Shown here in pieces: positions 50,220-58,525 of a DNA stretch of 64,000 nucleotides. Below the pieces are notes generated by a model that was not told the DNA's origin, did not search any database, and saw only the letters and a list, made by a program, of their open reading frames with translations. How positions within the stretch are numbered: position 1 is the stretch's first letter; each line of letters opens with the position of its first letter. The position numbers were made by a program, and so were the translations under genes. Origin of the DNA: Anaerolineales bacterium UBA2395. GTDB lineage: Bacteria; Chloroflexota; Anaerolineae; Anaerolineales; Villigracilaceae. The stretch is from positions 62,001-126,000 of the forward strand of contig DDSH01000001.1 of assembly GCA_002343775.1 (NCBI GenBank), given 5' to 3'.

Positions 50220-50912
50220 TTATTTCTGTCCGTAATAGGCGTTTGCGCCGTGTTTCCTTTGATAGTGTTTATCGAGCAATTCCTGCTGCATGGGCTGAAT
50301 GTTCGGGTTGAGCAGCATGGTTTGAATATTCATGAACGCGACTTCTTCCATCACCACCGCGTTGTGAACTGCATCCATCGCATCTTTACCCCATGCGAAC
50401 GGACCGTGACTATAGACCACCACGCCGGGTATGGCATCTGGATTTTTGTCCTTGAACGTTTCGATAATGACGGTCCCCGTCTCTTTCTCGTACTCAGCCT
50501 GAATCTCCGCTTCGGTCATTTTTCTTGTGCAGGGAATCTCGCCGTAGAAATAATCGGCATGTGTGGTGCCAAGCGCCGCAATGCCGCGACCCGCCTGTGC
50601 AAAACTCGTCGCCCAACGGCTGTGCGTGTGGACAATCCCGCCGATGTTCGGAAAGGCTTTGTACAGTTCCAAATGTGTGGGCGTGTCAGAAGATGGCTTG
50701 AGATCACCATCCACAACTTTGCCTGTTGCCAATTCCAGCACAACCATGTCGTCACGTTTCATCGTTTCGTACGGCACGCCAGAAGGTTTGATGACGACCA
50801 GTCCCTTCTCGCGGTCAATGCCAGAGACGTTACCCCAGGTGAATGTGACGAGTCCGTGTTTGGGTAATAAAAGATTGGCTTGAAATACTTGTTCTTTTAG
50901 TTTTTTGAGCAT
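50220..50912 (-). CDS. araD: L-ribulose-5-phosphate 4-epimerase
   Basis: 230 residues, class II aldolase fold: LVTFTWGNVSGIDREKGLVVIKPSG, SDTPTHLELYK, the zinc His pair in GIVHTHSRWAT, and YSHGPFAWG. Yields D-xylulose 5-phosphate for the pentose phosphate pathway. ATG 50912 follows GGAGAAGAC; a start 18 bases upstream lies within the dispersed repeat and is rejected. Confidence 0.95.
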   Translation of the reverse strand: MLKKLKEQVFQANLLLPKHGLVTFTWGNVSGIDREKGLVVIKPSGVPYETMKRDDMVVLELATGKVVDGDLKPSSDTPTHLELYKAFPNIGGIVHTHSRWATSFAQAGRGIAALGTTHADYFYGEIPCTRKMTEAEIQAEYEKETGTVIIETFKDKNPDAIPGVVVYSHGPFAWGKDAMDAVHNAVVMEEVAFMNIQTMLLNPNIQPMQQELLDKHYQRKHGANAYYGQK

Positions 50913-50923
50913 GTCTTCTCCGC

Positions 50924-51045
50924 ATGTCATTGCGAGGAGCGTGATCTTCGCAACGAAGCAATCTCATAGCAAAGTTGGAGATTGCTTCGGGCACACCGTC
51001 CTGCGTTCGGTGCAGGAAAGAGCAAGATTGCCCTCGCAATGACAT
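50924..51045. repeat. MITE-like palindromic dispersed repeat (TGTCATTGCGAG)
   Basis: A 122-bp element with terminal inverted repeats ATGTCATTGCGAG (50924-50936) and CTCGCAATGACAT (51033-51045) and inner complementary blocks AAGCAATCTC/GAGATTGCTT. The TGTCATTGCGAGGAGCG end is a known dispersed repeat found in many unrelated bacteria. It fills the gap between araB and araD and would form a large hairpin in the mRNA. Confidence 0.85.
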
Positions 51046-51054
51046 AATTATTTT

Positions 51055-52653
51055 CTACCTCATCCCCTCCACCGCAGCGCGCTCAATGGCAAGACCTGCT
51101 TTGTAGCGTTCCATGAATGTGTTGAAACCATCCACGTCATTTTTGTCAGGTGCAATGGTGGAGCTTTTTTCGTTGGCGAATACTTTTTTATTCAAATAAT
51201 CTTCGAGTGTTTCATTCCCTGCTTTGTTGGTGACATACGCAGCCAGCAGAGCCATGCCCCATGCTCCGCCTTCGCCCGCGGTATCCATCACGGAGACGGA
51301 AGTATTCATCGCCGCCGCCATCATCTTTTGACCCACGCCTTCAGTCTTGAAGAATCCGCCGTGACCGAGCAGTTGATCGAGTTGCACTTTTTCCTGAGAG
51401 AGAATATCCATGCCGATCTTCAACGTGCCCAGCGACGAGAACAAGTGCGTGCGCATGAAATTTGGCAAAGTGAAGCGGCTTTCAGGCGTGCGGATAAATA
51501 AGGGGCGTCCTTCTGTCAAGTCCGTAATGGATTCGCCGGAGAGATAGTTGTAGGCGAGTAGACCGCCGCCATCGGCATCGCCCGCGAGCGCCATTTTGTA
51601 TAGGGTCTCAAATAATTTCGATTGGCTGATCTCGACGCCGAGTGCCTTTGTGAATTCACCGAACAGCCCCACCCATGCGTTGAGGTCGGAGGTGCAGTTG
51701 TTGGCGTGAACCATTGCCACAGGTTTTCCTGTGGGCGTGGTGACCATGTCAATTTCGGGATAGAGTTTGGATAACGCTTTTTCGAGCACGATCATCGCGA
51801 AGACGGATGTTCCAGCCGAGACGTTTCCGGTTCGGACTGCGACGCTGTTGGTTGCCACCATGCCTGTGCCTGCATCTCCCTCAGGCGGGCAGAGCGGAAT
51901 GCCAGCCTTGAGCGTTCCGCTAGGGTCGAGCAGTTTCGCGCCTTCTTCGGTCAGTGTGCCAGCGGATTCACCTGCCACCAAAACTTTGGGAAGAATGTCT
52001 TGCAACGTCCAGTTGATTTTCTCTGCTTTGAGAAGGTCATTGAATTGCTCAAGCATTTTTTTGTCAAAGTCGTTGGTTGTGCTATCGATGGGGAACATGC
52101 CGGAGGCTTCGCCCACGCCCAACACCTTTTGCCCCGTCAACTTCCAGTGGACATAGCCTGCCAGTGTGGTCTGGTGACTGATGTCTTTGATATGTGCTTC
52201 CTTGTTCAATATCGCCTGATAAAGATGGGCAATGCTCCAGCGTTGCGGGATGTTGAATTGGAAGAGGTCCGTGAGTTTCTCGGCGGCTTGTCCTGTCATC
52301 GTGTTGCGCCAGGTGCGGAAGGGGACAAGTAAATTGCCGTCCTTGCCAAATGCCAGATAGCCGTGCATCATGGCGCTGAAACCAATTGAGCCGATGGTGG
52401 TGAGCGTCACGCCGTATTTCTCCGAAACCTCTTTGCTGAGATTGCGGTAACTCTCCTGCAAGCCTTTCCAAACATCGTCGAGGCTGTACGTCCACACGCC
52501 GTTTTCGTATTGGTTCTCCCACTCAAAACTTCCTGATGCGATCGGTGTATGATCTTCGCCGATCAACACGGCTTTGATGCGGGTTGAGCCGAGTTCAATG
52601 CCAAGAGAGGTCTTGCCGCTTTCGATTGCCTTTTTGATGTTAGTTTTGTCCAT
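51055..52653 (-). CDS. araB: FGGY-family kinase, probable L-ribulokinase
   Basis: 532 residues. Two RNase-H-fold domains: LGIELGSTRIKAVLIG (phosphate 1), GFSAMMHGYLAF, PPEGDAGTGMVATNSV, GNVSAGTSVFAMIV, LLGHGGFFKTEGVGQKMMAAAM, GAWGMALLAA. FGGY kinases phosphorylate sugars; position with araD and araA makes L-ribulose the expected substrate. It is not the classical long AraB but the shorter FGGY type seen in other phyla. AGGAG precedes the ATG. Confidence 0.85.
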   Translation of the reverse strand: MDKTNIKKAIESGKTSLGIELGSTRIKAVLIGEDHTPIASGSFEWENQYENGVWTYSLDDVWKGLQESYRNLSKEVSEKYGVTLTTIGSIGFSAMMHGYLAFGKDGNLLVPFRTWRNTMTGQAAEKLTDLFQFNIPQRWSIAHLYQAILNKEAHIKDISHQTTLAGYVHWKLTGQKVLGVGEASGMFPIDSTTNDFDKKMLEQFNDLLKAEKINWTLQDILPKVLVAGESAGTLTEEGAKLLDPSGTLKAGIPLCPPEGDAGTGMVATNSVAVRTGNVSAGTSVFAMIVLEKALSKLYPEIDMVTTPTGKPVAMVHANNCTSDLNAWVGLFGEFTKALGVEISQSKLFETLYKMALAGDADGGGLLAYNYLSGESITDLTEGRPLFIRTPESRFTLPNFMRTHLFSSLGTLKIGMDILSQEKVQLDQLLGHGGFFKTEGVGQKMMAAAMNTSVSVMDTAGEGGAWGMALLAAYVTNKAGNETLEDYLNKKVFANEKSSTIAPDKNDVDGFNTFMERYKAGLAIERAAVEGMR

Positions 52654-52671
52654 ATTTTCGCTCCTATGATT

Positions 52672-52727
52672 CAGACGGCAGACTGCCGACCGCAGACCGC
52701 GGTCTGCCGTCCATCGTCTGCGGTCAA
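52672..52727. repeat. Eight-unit 7-bp tandem repeat
   Basis: CAGACGG, CAGACTG, CCGACCG, CAGACCG, CGGTCTG, CCGTCCA, TCGTCTG, CGGTCAA fill the gap between the epimerase stop and the araB start. The last three units match the tract at 2394-2421 exactly or nearly so. Confidence 0.85.
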
Positions 52728-52728
52728 T

Positions 52729-53715
52729 TTATCCTGGGTACCAAACTTTACGTGGATCGTCTTCGGCGCGCACGTAATCGAACGCCGAGTCGATCATCTT
52801 TTTCAGATCATATTCAGGTCGCCAGTTGAGTAAAAATTTTGCTTTGGCGTTATCGAGCCATGTGGAATGAAATTCGGTTTTGATTTCCACGGTGGGAAAG
52901 CCGCGAGTCTCGTGCAGATAGTTGCCCATCTCGCCGTAGTCTACGGGTTCGTCCATGCAGATGTTGAAGAGTTGCTGGCGTGCTTTGGGATTGTCGAGTG
53001 CCAGCAAGAGGGCGCTGACCAAATCGTCAACGTGGACAAAGTTTCGTTTAACGGGAACAGATTCCAGATTAAGCATGATCGGGATGGTCTGCGTCCGCAC
53101 ATATTCATTCGCAGTTTTCTCATCCACAAAATCACGCCAGCGCGGACCGCCGAAGACATCCTCTCCGAAAGAGAGTTGATATTTGAAGTCATCCTTTTCC
53201 ATGATCCACGGCGCGCGCAGGCAGCAACCATTCAAGTTGTATTGGATGTAGTACTGTTCGAGCATGACTTCTTCGAGAACTTTGGAGAGCGCGTAACAGC
53301 CTTGATACGCGGAATGTTTTTGGGTTTCGGTGACGGGGATGGGATGCGGATAAACGAAATGCCCCATGCCCGCGTCGCCGCCGACCATGATGAACTGCTT
53401 GAAGGTGGGGGAGGTACGGCAGGCTTCGAGCAGCCAGAAGAGTCCTTTGACAGCCACATCCATGATTTGCTCAGGCGTCTCTTTGACAGTTGCGAGATGC
53501 AGAACATGCGTGACACCGTCCATTGCTTTTTCGACGAGGTCGCGATGTTCGATGGAGCCGTGAATGTTTTGGATGCGTGGGTGAGGGGGGAGTTCGCGGT
53601 TATGGCACAAGGCGCGAACAGTGAAAGAATTGAAACGTGAATCATTCAATAGGCGATTGATAAAAGTCTTGCCTACTTTTCCTGTCGCGCCAGTGACGAG
53701 AATGGTGTTAGTCAT
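52729..53715 (-). CDS. NAD-dependent epimerase/dehydratase
   Basis: 328 residues of extended SDR type: MTNTILVTGATGKVGKTFIN (nucleotide loop GATGKVG), THVLHLAT, and YALSKVLEE with Tyr and Lys of the YxxxK pair. Similar in size to uronate dehydrogenases and sugar epimerases. ATG 53715 follows AAGGATG. Lies between Gfo/Idh and araB genes on one strand, suggesting a step in pentose or uronate use. Confidence 0.8.
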   Translation of the reverse strand: MTNTILVTGATGKVGKTFINRLLNDSRFNSFTVRALCHNRELPPHPRIQNIHGSIEHRDLVEKAMDGVTHVLHLATVKETPEQIMDVAVKGLFWLLEACRTSPTFKQFIMVGGDAGMGHFVYPHPIPVTETQKHSAYQGCYALSKVLEEVMLEQYYIQYNLNGCCLRAPWIMEKDDFKYQLSFGEDVFGGPRWRDFVDEKTANEYVRTQTIPIMLNLESVPVKRNFVHVDDLVSALLLALDNPKARQQLFNICMDEPVDYGEMGNYLHETRGFPTVEIKTEFHSTWLDNAKAKFLLNWRPEYDLKKMIDSAFDYVRAEDDPRKVWYPG

Positions 53716-53728
53716 TGCACATCCTTTT

Positions 53729-53804
53729 TTCACCACAGAGAACACGGAGTTCACGGAGATTTTTAAAAGTTTTTCTCAGTGTTCTTTGTGTACTCCGTGG
53801 TGAA
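53729..53804. repeat. 9-bp tandem repeats in inverted halves
   Basis: Left half ACCACAGAG, AACACGGAG, TTCACGGAG (53732-53758); right half CTCAGTGTT, CTTTGTGTA, CTCCGTGGT (53775-53801). Ends TTCACCAC/GTGGTGAA are complementary. Shares the CTTTGTGTA unit with the element in the kdp operon at 29297-29352. It lies between two genes of the arabinose cluster. Confidence 0.85.
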
Positions 53805-53814
53805 GATTTTGAGA

Positions 53815-54981
53815 TTAACACTTTGTCCATTTCCCATTCGCTTCACTGGACGCGATCACGCTATCCACAAAGCGCACGCCCATCAAACCATCAAAGGAGT
53901 TGGGGAAGTAGAGCGCGAGCGGGTCAGCTTGTTTGCCTGCGCGACGCGCTGCGATCGCTTCGGCAGCGTCGGAATAAATATTTGCGAAGCCATCAGGGAA
54001 GCCTTCGGGATGTCCCGCAACCAAACGTGTGCAACGCGCGGAGAGCGGCAATGTGCCAGGTCCGTTCGGCGTGCGGTTTTGCGAAGGTCCGTCGAGCGGT
54101 TTGAAGGTGAGCGCTTGCGGAACTTCCTGCATCCATTCAAGTGAGCCGCGTGTTCCGCTCACACGAATGCGCAGACAGTTCTCAACTCCAGCCGCGGCTT
54201 GTGTCACCCAGAAACTTCCACGGGCGCCGTTACTGAATCGGAGCATTGCCCCGCCAAAGTCATGGATGATGCGCCCCGGCACGATCGCGCCGACTTCCGC
54301 CGCCACTTCGTCCACTTCCAAGCCTGTGATGAATCTCGTCAGGTTGTGCGCGTGCGTACCGATGTCGCCCATCACGCGCGAAGGTCCGCCGCGCACGGGG
54401 TCGAACTTCCAGTTATCGGGCGAGAAAGTTTTCGTCTCGTCCGCCTTGCCTCCTTGCACATACTCCACTTGCACGAGCCGAATCGTGCCGAGTTCGCCAG
54501 CCTCCACCATCGCCTTCGCCTGCCGCACCATTGGGTAGCCCGTGTAATTGTGCGTGAGGCAAAAGACCAAACCCGTCTCCTGCACTTTTTTGTGCAAGGC
54601 TTCGGCTTCGGCGAGCGTGTTGGTCATGGGCTTGTCGCAGATCACATCGATGCCGCGCTCGAGCGCCCACATTGAATAATCAAAATGACTGTCGTTCGGT
54701 GTCATGATGGCAACCGCGTCGATGCCATCTTTTCTGGATGATTCTTTGTCTAGCAGTTCTTTGACGCTGGAATAGATGCGGTCTGACTCGAAACCAAGTT
54801 CGCTCGCATCTTTCTTCGATTTGGCAGGGTCAGACGAAAAGATGCCTGTCACAATCTGATAGCGGTCATCGCGCCGCGCCGATTGTCTGTGCATTGCACC
54901 GATGAACGACCCCGTCCCGCCGCCGATGACAGCGAGCCTTAACCGACGACCTAGAAAGTCAATGACTGGATTCAACGACAT
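53815..54981 (-). CDS. Gfo/Idh/MocA family oxidoreductase
   Basis: 388 residues. N-terminal Rossmann domain (LRLAVIGGGTGSFIGAMHR, AVAIMTPNDSHFDYSMWALERG, DVICDKPMTNTLAEAE with the conserved EKP-like Lys) and C-terminal alpha/beta domain (GDIGTHAHNLTRFITG with catalytic Asp/His). Oxidises or epimerises sugars or inositols with NAD(P). Starts three bases after the UPF0303 gene. Confidence 0.9.
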   Translation of the reverse strand: MSLNPVIDFLGRRLRLAVIGGGTGSFIGAMHRQSARRDDRYQIVTGIFSSDPAKSKKDASELGFESDRIYSSVKELLDKESSRKDGIDAVAIMTPNDSHFDYSMWALERGIDVICDKPMTNTLAEAEALHKKVQETGLVFCLTHNYTGYPMVRQAKAMVEAGELGTIRLVQVEYVQGGKADETKTFSPDNWKFDPVRGGPSRVMGDIGTHAHNLTRFITGLEVDEVAAEVGAIVPGRIIHDFGGAMLRFSNGARGSFWVTQAAAGVENCLRIRVSGTRGSLEWMQEVPQALTFKPLDGPSQNRTPNGPGTLPLSARCTRLVAGHPEGFPDGFANIYSDAAEAIAARRAGKQADPLALYFPNSFDGLMGVRFVDSVIASSEANGKWTKC

Positions 54982-54982
54982 C

Positions 54983-55450
54983 TTATTTCTCCTCTGCTAA
55001 AAATGCGCGGATCGATTCAACTACAAACTTGTGGTCTTCTTCCTGTGGCAAACCGGAGACGGTGATCGTCCCAACCATGCCTGTGTCTTTTACGATAATG
55101 GGGAAGCAGCCGCCATGCGCGGCGAATTCACTTTCAGAGATGAGGTAGGATTGTTCAATTGTCTTGCCCTTGTGTTTGAGCAATTGCCCCATATAGAACG
55201 AACTGTGACCGAAACGATTCACCAAGCGTACCTTGCGTTTGACCCACTCATCATTGTCTGCCGAGGTGCCGGGCATACTGTAATGGAAGAGTTGCTGCTG
55301 TCCGCGCGTGATGTCGATGGTGACGGGGAGGTTTTCGCGCATGGCACGATCCACCATTTGAGTTCCCAATTGCCAAGCGGTGGATTCATTGAAGCAAGTG
55401 AACTGAAGTTCATGTTCTTGTTCGAGTATATTCTTCAGTATGTCTTCCAT
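54983..55450 (-). CDS. UPF0303/HbpS-like protein
   Basis: 155 residues with the GlcG/HbpS fold: MVDRAMRENLPVTIDITRGQQQLFHYSMPGT, FAAHGGCFPIIVKDTGMVGTITVSGLPQEEDH. Relatives include haem-degrading and flavin-binding proteins and a yeast UPF0303 member; the role in sugar clusters is unclear. Overlaps nothing but is spaced one base from the Gfo/Idh gene. GGATAGAAAC precedes the ATG. Confidence 0.78.
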   Translation of the reverse strand: MEDILKNILEQEHELQFTCFNESTAWQLGTQMVDRAMRENLPVTIDITRGQQQLFHYSMPGTSADNDEWVKRKVRLVNRFGHSSFYMGQLLKHKGKTIEQSYLISESEFAAHGGCFPIIVKDTGMVGTITVSGLPQEEDHKFVVESIRAFLAEEK

Positions 55451-55487
55451 GTTTCTATCCTTTATCCGGTGTACATGGCTGAATTTT

Positions 55488-55539
55488 TACAAAAAAAACC
55501 AAGACGATAACTTAATTCGCTTCATATCGTCCTGGTTTT
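55488..55539 (-). terminator. Terminator of the sugar ABC transporter operon
   Basis: On the minus strand AAAACCAGGACGATA pairs with TATCGTCTTGGTTTT (one G-U) and runs into eight T residues. The G-U pair exists only on the minus strand (it would be A-C on the plus), which shows the working direction. Located 60 bp after the permease stop. Confidence 0.9.
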
Positions 55540-55599
55540 AGTTTTAGTGCGTACTTGAAAGTGATGTTTGCTGCTGTGAAAGATATAAAGCTGCGAGGA

Positions 55600-56763
55600 T
55601 TAAACGCTCTTGTTCTTGTTGTATACATCGAAGAACACGGCAAGCAGAAGCACCAGACCTTTGATGGTCTGCTGCCAGTCGATACCGATACCCAGAATGG
55701 ACATACCGTTATTCATCACGCCGATGAGGAACGCTCCCACCACTGCGCCGATGACCTTGCCAATACCGCCGCTCGCGGAAGCACCACCGATGAAACATGC
55801 CGCGATCACATCCAATTCGAAGCCGTCGCCCGCTTTCGGGGTGGCTGTGTTCAAGCGTGCCGTCACGATCAGACCGGCGAGCGCAGCGAGGACCCCCATG
55901 TTCACGAACGTCCCAAAGAGCAGGCGTGGCGTGTTGACACCGGAGAGGCGGGCAGCCTTCTCGTTTCCACCCATGGCGTAGATGCGACGCCCAATGGTGG
56001 TCTGACTGGTGACAAAGGCATACAGTGTAATGAGGATGGACAGAATCACCATCACGGTCGGGAGACCTTTGTACGATGCCATCAGGAAGCACAACAACAT
56101 GACGGCACCGGTAATGAACGCGTTCTTCAACACAAAGAAGTAGAAGGGGGTAACCTCAAATCCGTATTTCTGCTGATTCTTGCGGGCGCGCCAATCCAAC
56201 GCGATCAAAATGATGGAGAGCAGGATTCCGATCAGAATGGTCGTCACATGAAAGCCTTCCACGCCGAAGAAATCCGGGATAAAGCCTGTGCTGAGGCGTT
56301 GAAACTCCATGGGGAAGGGACCCACCGCTTCACCCTGCAGGATGAGCAGGGTCAAGCCACGGAAGATCAACATACCTGCCAGAGTGACAATGAAGGCGGG
56401 TATCTTGACGTACGCAACCCAATACCCCTGAAAGGCACCAATCGCTGCACCGATGATCAGCGAAACCAGCATGGTCAGGCTCCAGTGTATGTCGAGTTTG
56501 ACCATCATGACCGCTGCGATCGCGCCAACGAACGCCGCCACGGAACCGACAGAAAGGTCGATCCACCCGGAAACGATGATCAGCAGCATACCCAACGCCA
56601 TAACGATGATGTAGCTGTTTTGCAGCACAAGATTGGTGATATTGATCGGTCGCATCAGGATGCCATCGGTCTGGTATTGGAAGAAGATCATGATCGTGAT
56701 CAGGGCGATCAACATCCCATATTCACGAATATTGCTTTTGAAGAGAGTGGATAAGGTTTTCAT
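55600..56763 (-). CDS. gguB: Sugar ABC transporter permease (GguB/MmsB type)
   Basis: 387 residues, about ten membrane helices. Features of monosaccharide permeases: GMLLIIVSGWIDLSVGSVAAFVGAIAA, the EAA-like TTIGRRIYAMGGNEKAARLSG region that contacts the ATPase, and GIDWQQTIKGLVLLLAVFFDV at the C-terminus. An extra segment (about 195-235) is typical of the GguB/XylH group. ATG overlaps the stop of the ATPase gene as TAATG. Confidence 0.9.
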   Translation of the reverse strand: MKTLSTLFKSNIREYGMLIALITIMIFFQYQTDGILMRPINITNLVLQNSYIIVMALGMLLIIVSGWIDLSVGSVAAFVGAIAAVMMVKLDIHWSLTMLVSLIIGAAIGAFQGYWVAYVKIPAFIVTLAGMLIFRGLTLLILQGEAVGPFPMEFQRLSTGFIPDFFGVEGFHVTTILIGILLSIILIALDWRARKNQQKYGFEVTPFYFFVLKNAFITGAVMLLCFLMASYKGLPTVMVILSILITLYAFVTSQTTIGRRIYAMGGNEKAARLSGVNTPRLLFGTFVNMGVLAALAGLIVTARLNTATPKAGDGFELDVIAACFIGGASASGGIGKVIGAVVGAFLIGVMNNGMSILGIGIDWQQTIKGLVLLLAVFFDVYNKNKSV

Positions 56764-58301
56764 TAGGCAGTTACCTCTTGCGTCATAATATATTTCATCA
56801 CGAGTTCCTGGGATGCTTCGCTGGCGGGTAATTCACCGACGATCTTGCCTTCGCGCATCACATAGATGCGGTCACAAACTCCTAAAATCTCGGGCAATTC
56901 TGACGAGATCAGAATGATGCCTTTGCCCTCCGCGGCGAGGCGGTTGATGATCGTGTAAATTTCATACTTCGCGCCTACATCAATGCCGCGGGTCGGCTCA
57001 TCAAGGATCAATATTTCGGGGTTGGCGAATAACCATTTGCTCAATACCACTTTTTGCTGGTTCCCACCTGAGAGATTGACAGCCAGCTGCAAGATACTGG
57101 AACATTTGATGTTGAGCTTGTCCTTGTACTCGCTTGTTACAGTCATCTCTTTCGGCTCATTGATAACGACTTTGGCATCCGAGATCGCTTGCAGGTTGGT
57201 TAGAGTAATGTTGTTTTTGATCTCTTCGATCAAAACCAGACCGTAAGCCTTGCGGTCCTCCGTCAGGTAGGCAATGCCATTTGCGATGGCTTTGTCGATG
57301 GAGCTGATATCAACCTCTTTGCCGTGTTTGTAGGCAGTCCCACTGATGCGTGTTCCATACGCCCGCCCGAAAATGCTCATGGCAAGTTCCGTTCTGCCTG
57401 AGCCCATCAACCCGGCGATCCCCACAACCTCGCCTCTGCGCACATTGAGATTGATATTGGTGCTGACCTTGCGATCCTCATGCAGCGGATGGTACACGTT
57501 CCAATCATTGACTTCAAAAATGATTTCGCCAATATTGGACTCACGCGGTGGGAAGCGGTGGGTCATATCGCGCCCGACCATTCCGCGGATGATGCGGTCT
57601 TCCGTGATGGGATCTTTATGACAATCAAGAGTTTCGATGGTGGCGCCATCGCGCAGGATCGTGATCGAATCTGCCACCTTGGAAACCTCGCTCAATTTAT
57701 GAGAGATCAAAACAGACGAAATACCCTGCGCCTTAAGCTGGAGAAGCAATTCGAGAAGTTTTTCGCTGTCGCTCTCGCTTAATGAAGCCGTCGGCTCGTC
57801 CAATATAAGAAGTTTCACCTCTTTTGCAAGAGCTTTGGCAATTTCAACCAGCTGCTGCTTGCCGACCCCCATATCGGTGATCAATGTATTGGGCGATTCA
57901 TGCAAGCCAACTTTTTCGAGTAATTCCTTGGTCATCGAGATCGACTTGTTCCAGTCAATAACGCCGCCGACGGCTTGCTCGTTGCCAAGGAAGAGATTTT
58001 CAGTGATGGAGAGAAAAGGGATCAGCGCCAGTTCCTGATGGATGATGACGAGCCCGACTTTCTCAGATTCGGTAATATCGCGAAACCGGCATTCCCTGCC
58101 CTGAAAAAAGATATCCCCTTCGTACGTTCCATACGGATACACCCCGCTTAACACCTTCATCAGGGTGGATTTCCCCGCCCCATTCTCACCGACCAGGGCG
58201 TGGATCTCACCCTGCCGGACACTAAAGCTTACATTATCGAGCGCCTTCACGCCTGGGAAAGTTTTTGTGATATTGCGCATTTCCAAAATTACATCAGACA
58301 T
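56763..58301 (-). CDS. gguA: Sugar ABC transporter ATPase with two cassettes (GguA/MmsA type)
   Basis: 512 residues. Two ABC domains: first with Walker A GENGAGKSTLMKVL, signature GVGKQQLVEIAKAL, Walker B LLILDEPTASLSESD; second with degenerate Walker A GLMGSGRTELAMSIF and signature LSGGNQQKVVLSKWL, Walker B ILILDEPTRGIDVG. This asymmetric pair is typical of monosaccharide importers. ATG 58301 follows AGGAAAAC; the longer frame has no ribosome site. Confidence 0.93.
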   Translation of the reverse strand: MSDVILEMRNITKTFPGVKALDNVSFSVRQGEIHALVGENGAGKSTLMKVLSGVYPYGTYEGDIFFQGRECRFRDITESEKVGLVIIHQELALIPFLSITENLFLGNEQAVGGVIDWNKSISMTKELLEKVGLHESPNTLITDMGVGKQQLVEIAKALAKEVKLLILDEPTASLSESDSEKLLELLLQLKAQGISSVLISHKLSEVSKVADSITILRDGATIETLDCHKDPITEDRIIRGMVGRDMTHRFPPRESNIGEIIFEVNDWNVYHPLHEDRKVSTNINLNVRRGEVVGIAGLMGSGRTELAMSIFGRAYGTRISGTAYKHGKEVDISSIDKAIANGIAYLTEDRKAYGLVLIEEIKNNITLTNLQAISDAKVVINEPKEMTVTSEYKDKLNIKCSSILQLAVNLSGGNQQKVVLSKWLFANPEILILDEPTRGIDVGAKYEIYTIINRLAAEGKGIILISSELPEILGVCDRIYVMREGKIVGELPASEASQELVMKYIMTQEVTA

Positions 58302-58481
58302 GTTTTCCTGTCCTTGGTGGTTTGGAGTTTTGAACGATAAATCGATTACCATTTTAATCTGTCCTGTCTCAATAGCAAGGCAGACGGGGGATGATTTTGG
58401 GGATGAATAAAATCACAATAATGATAAGAAATGATTTTTTGATTGAGAACAAATCAGACAGTAGAAAGATCGTTCGGAAAT

Positions 58482-58517
58482 AAAAGGGTGTGAGAGGCAA
58501 GCCTCTCACACCCTTTT
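58482..58517 (-). terminator. Hairpin between chvE-like and gguA genes
   Basis: GGGTGTGAGAGGC (58486-58498) and GCCTCTCACACCC (58501-58513), extended by AAAA/TTTT. A strong stem inside the transporter operon; partial termination here would give more binding protein than transporter. Confidence 0.85.
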
Positions 58518-58525
58518 ATTACTTG

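Noticed and set aside
55555..56754. 399-codon open frame opposite gguB
   Set aside because: Antisense shadow of the permease; composition rich in Asp, His and Gln is what the complement of a membrane protein gives.
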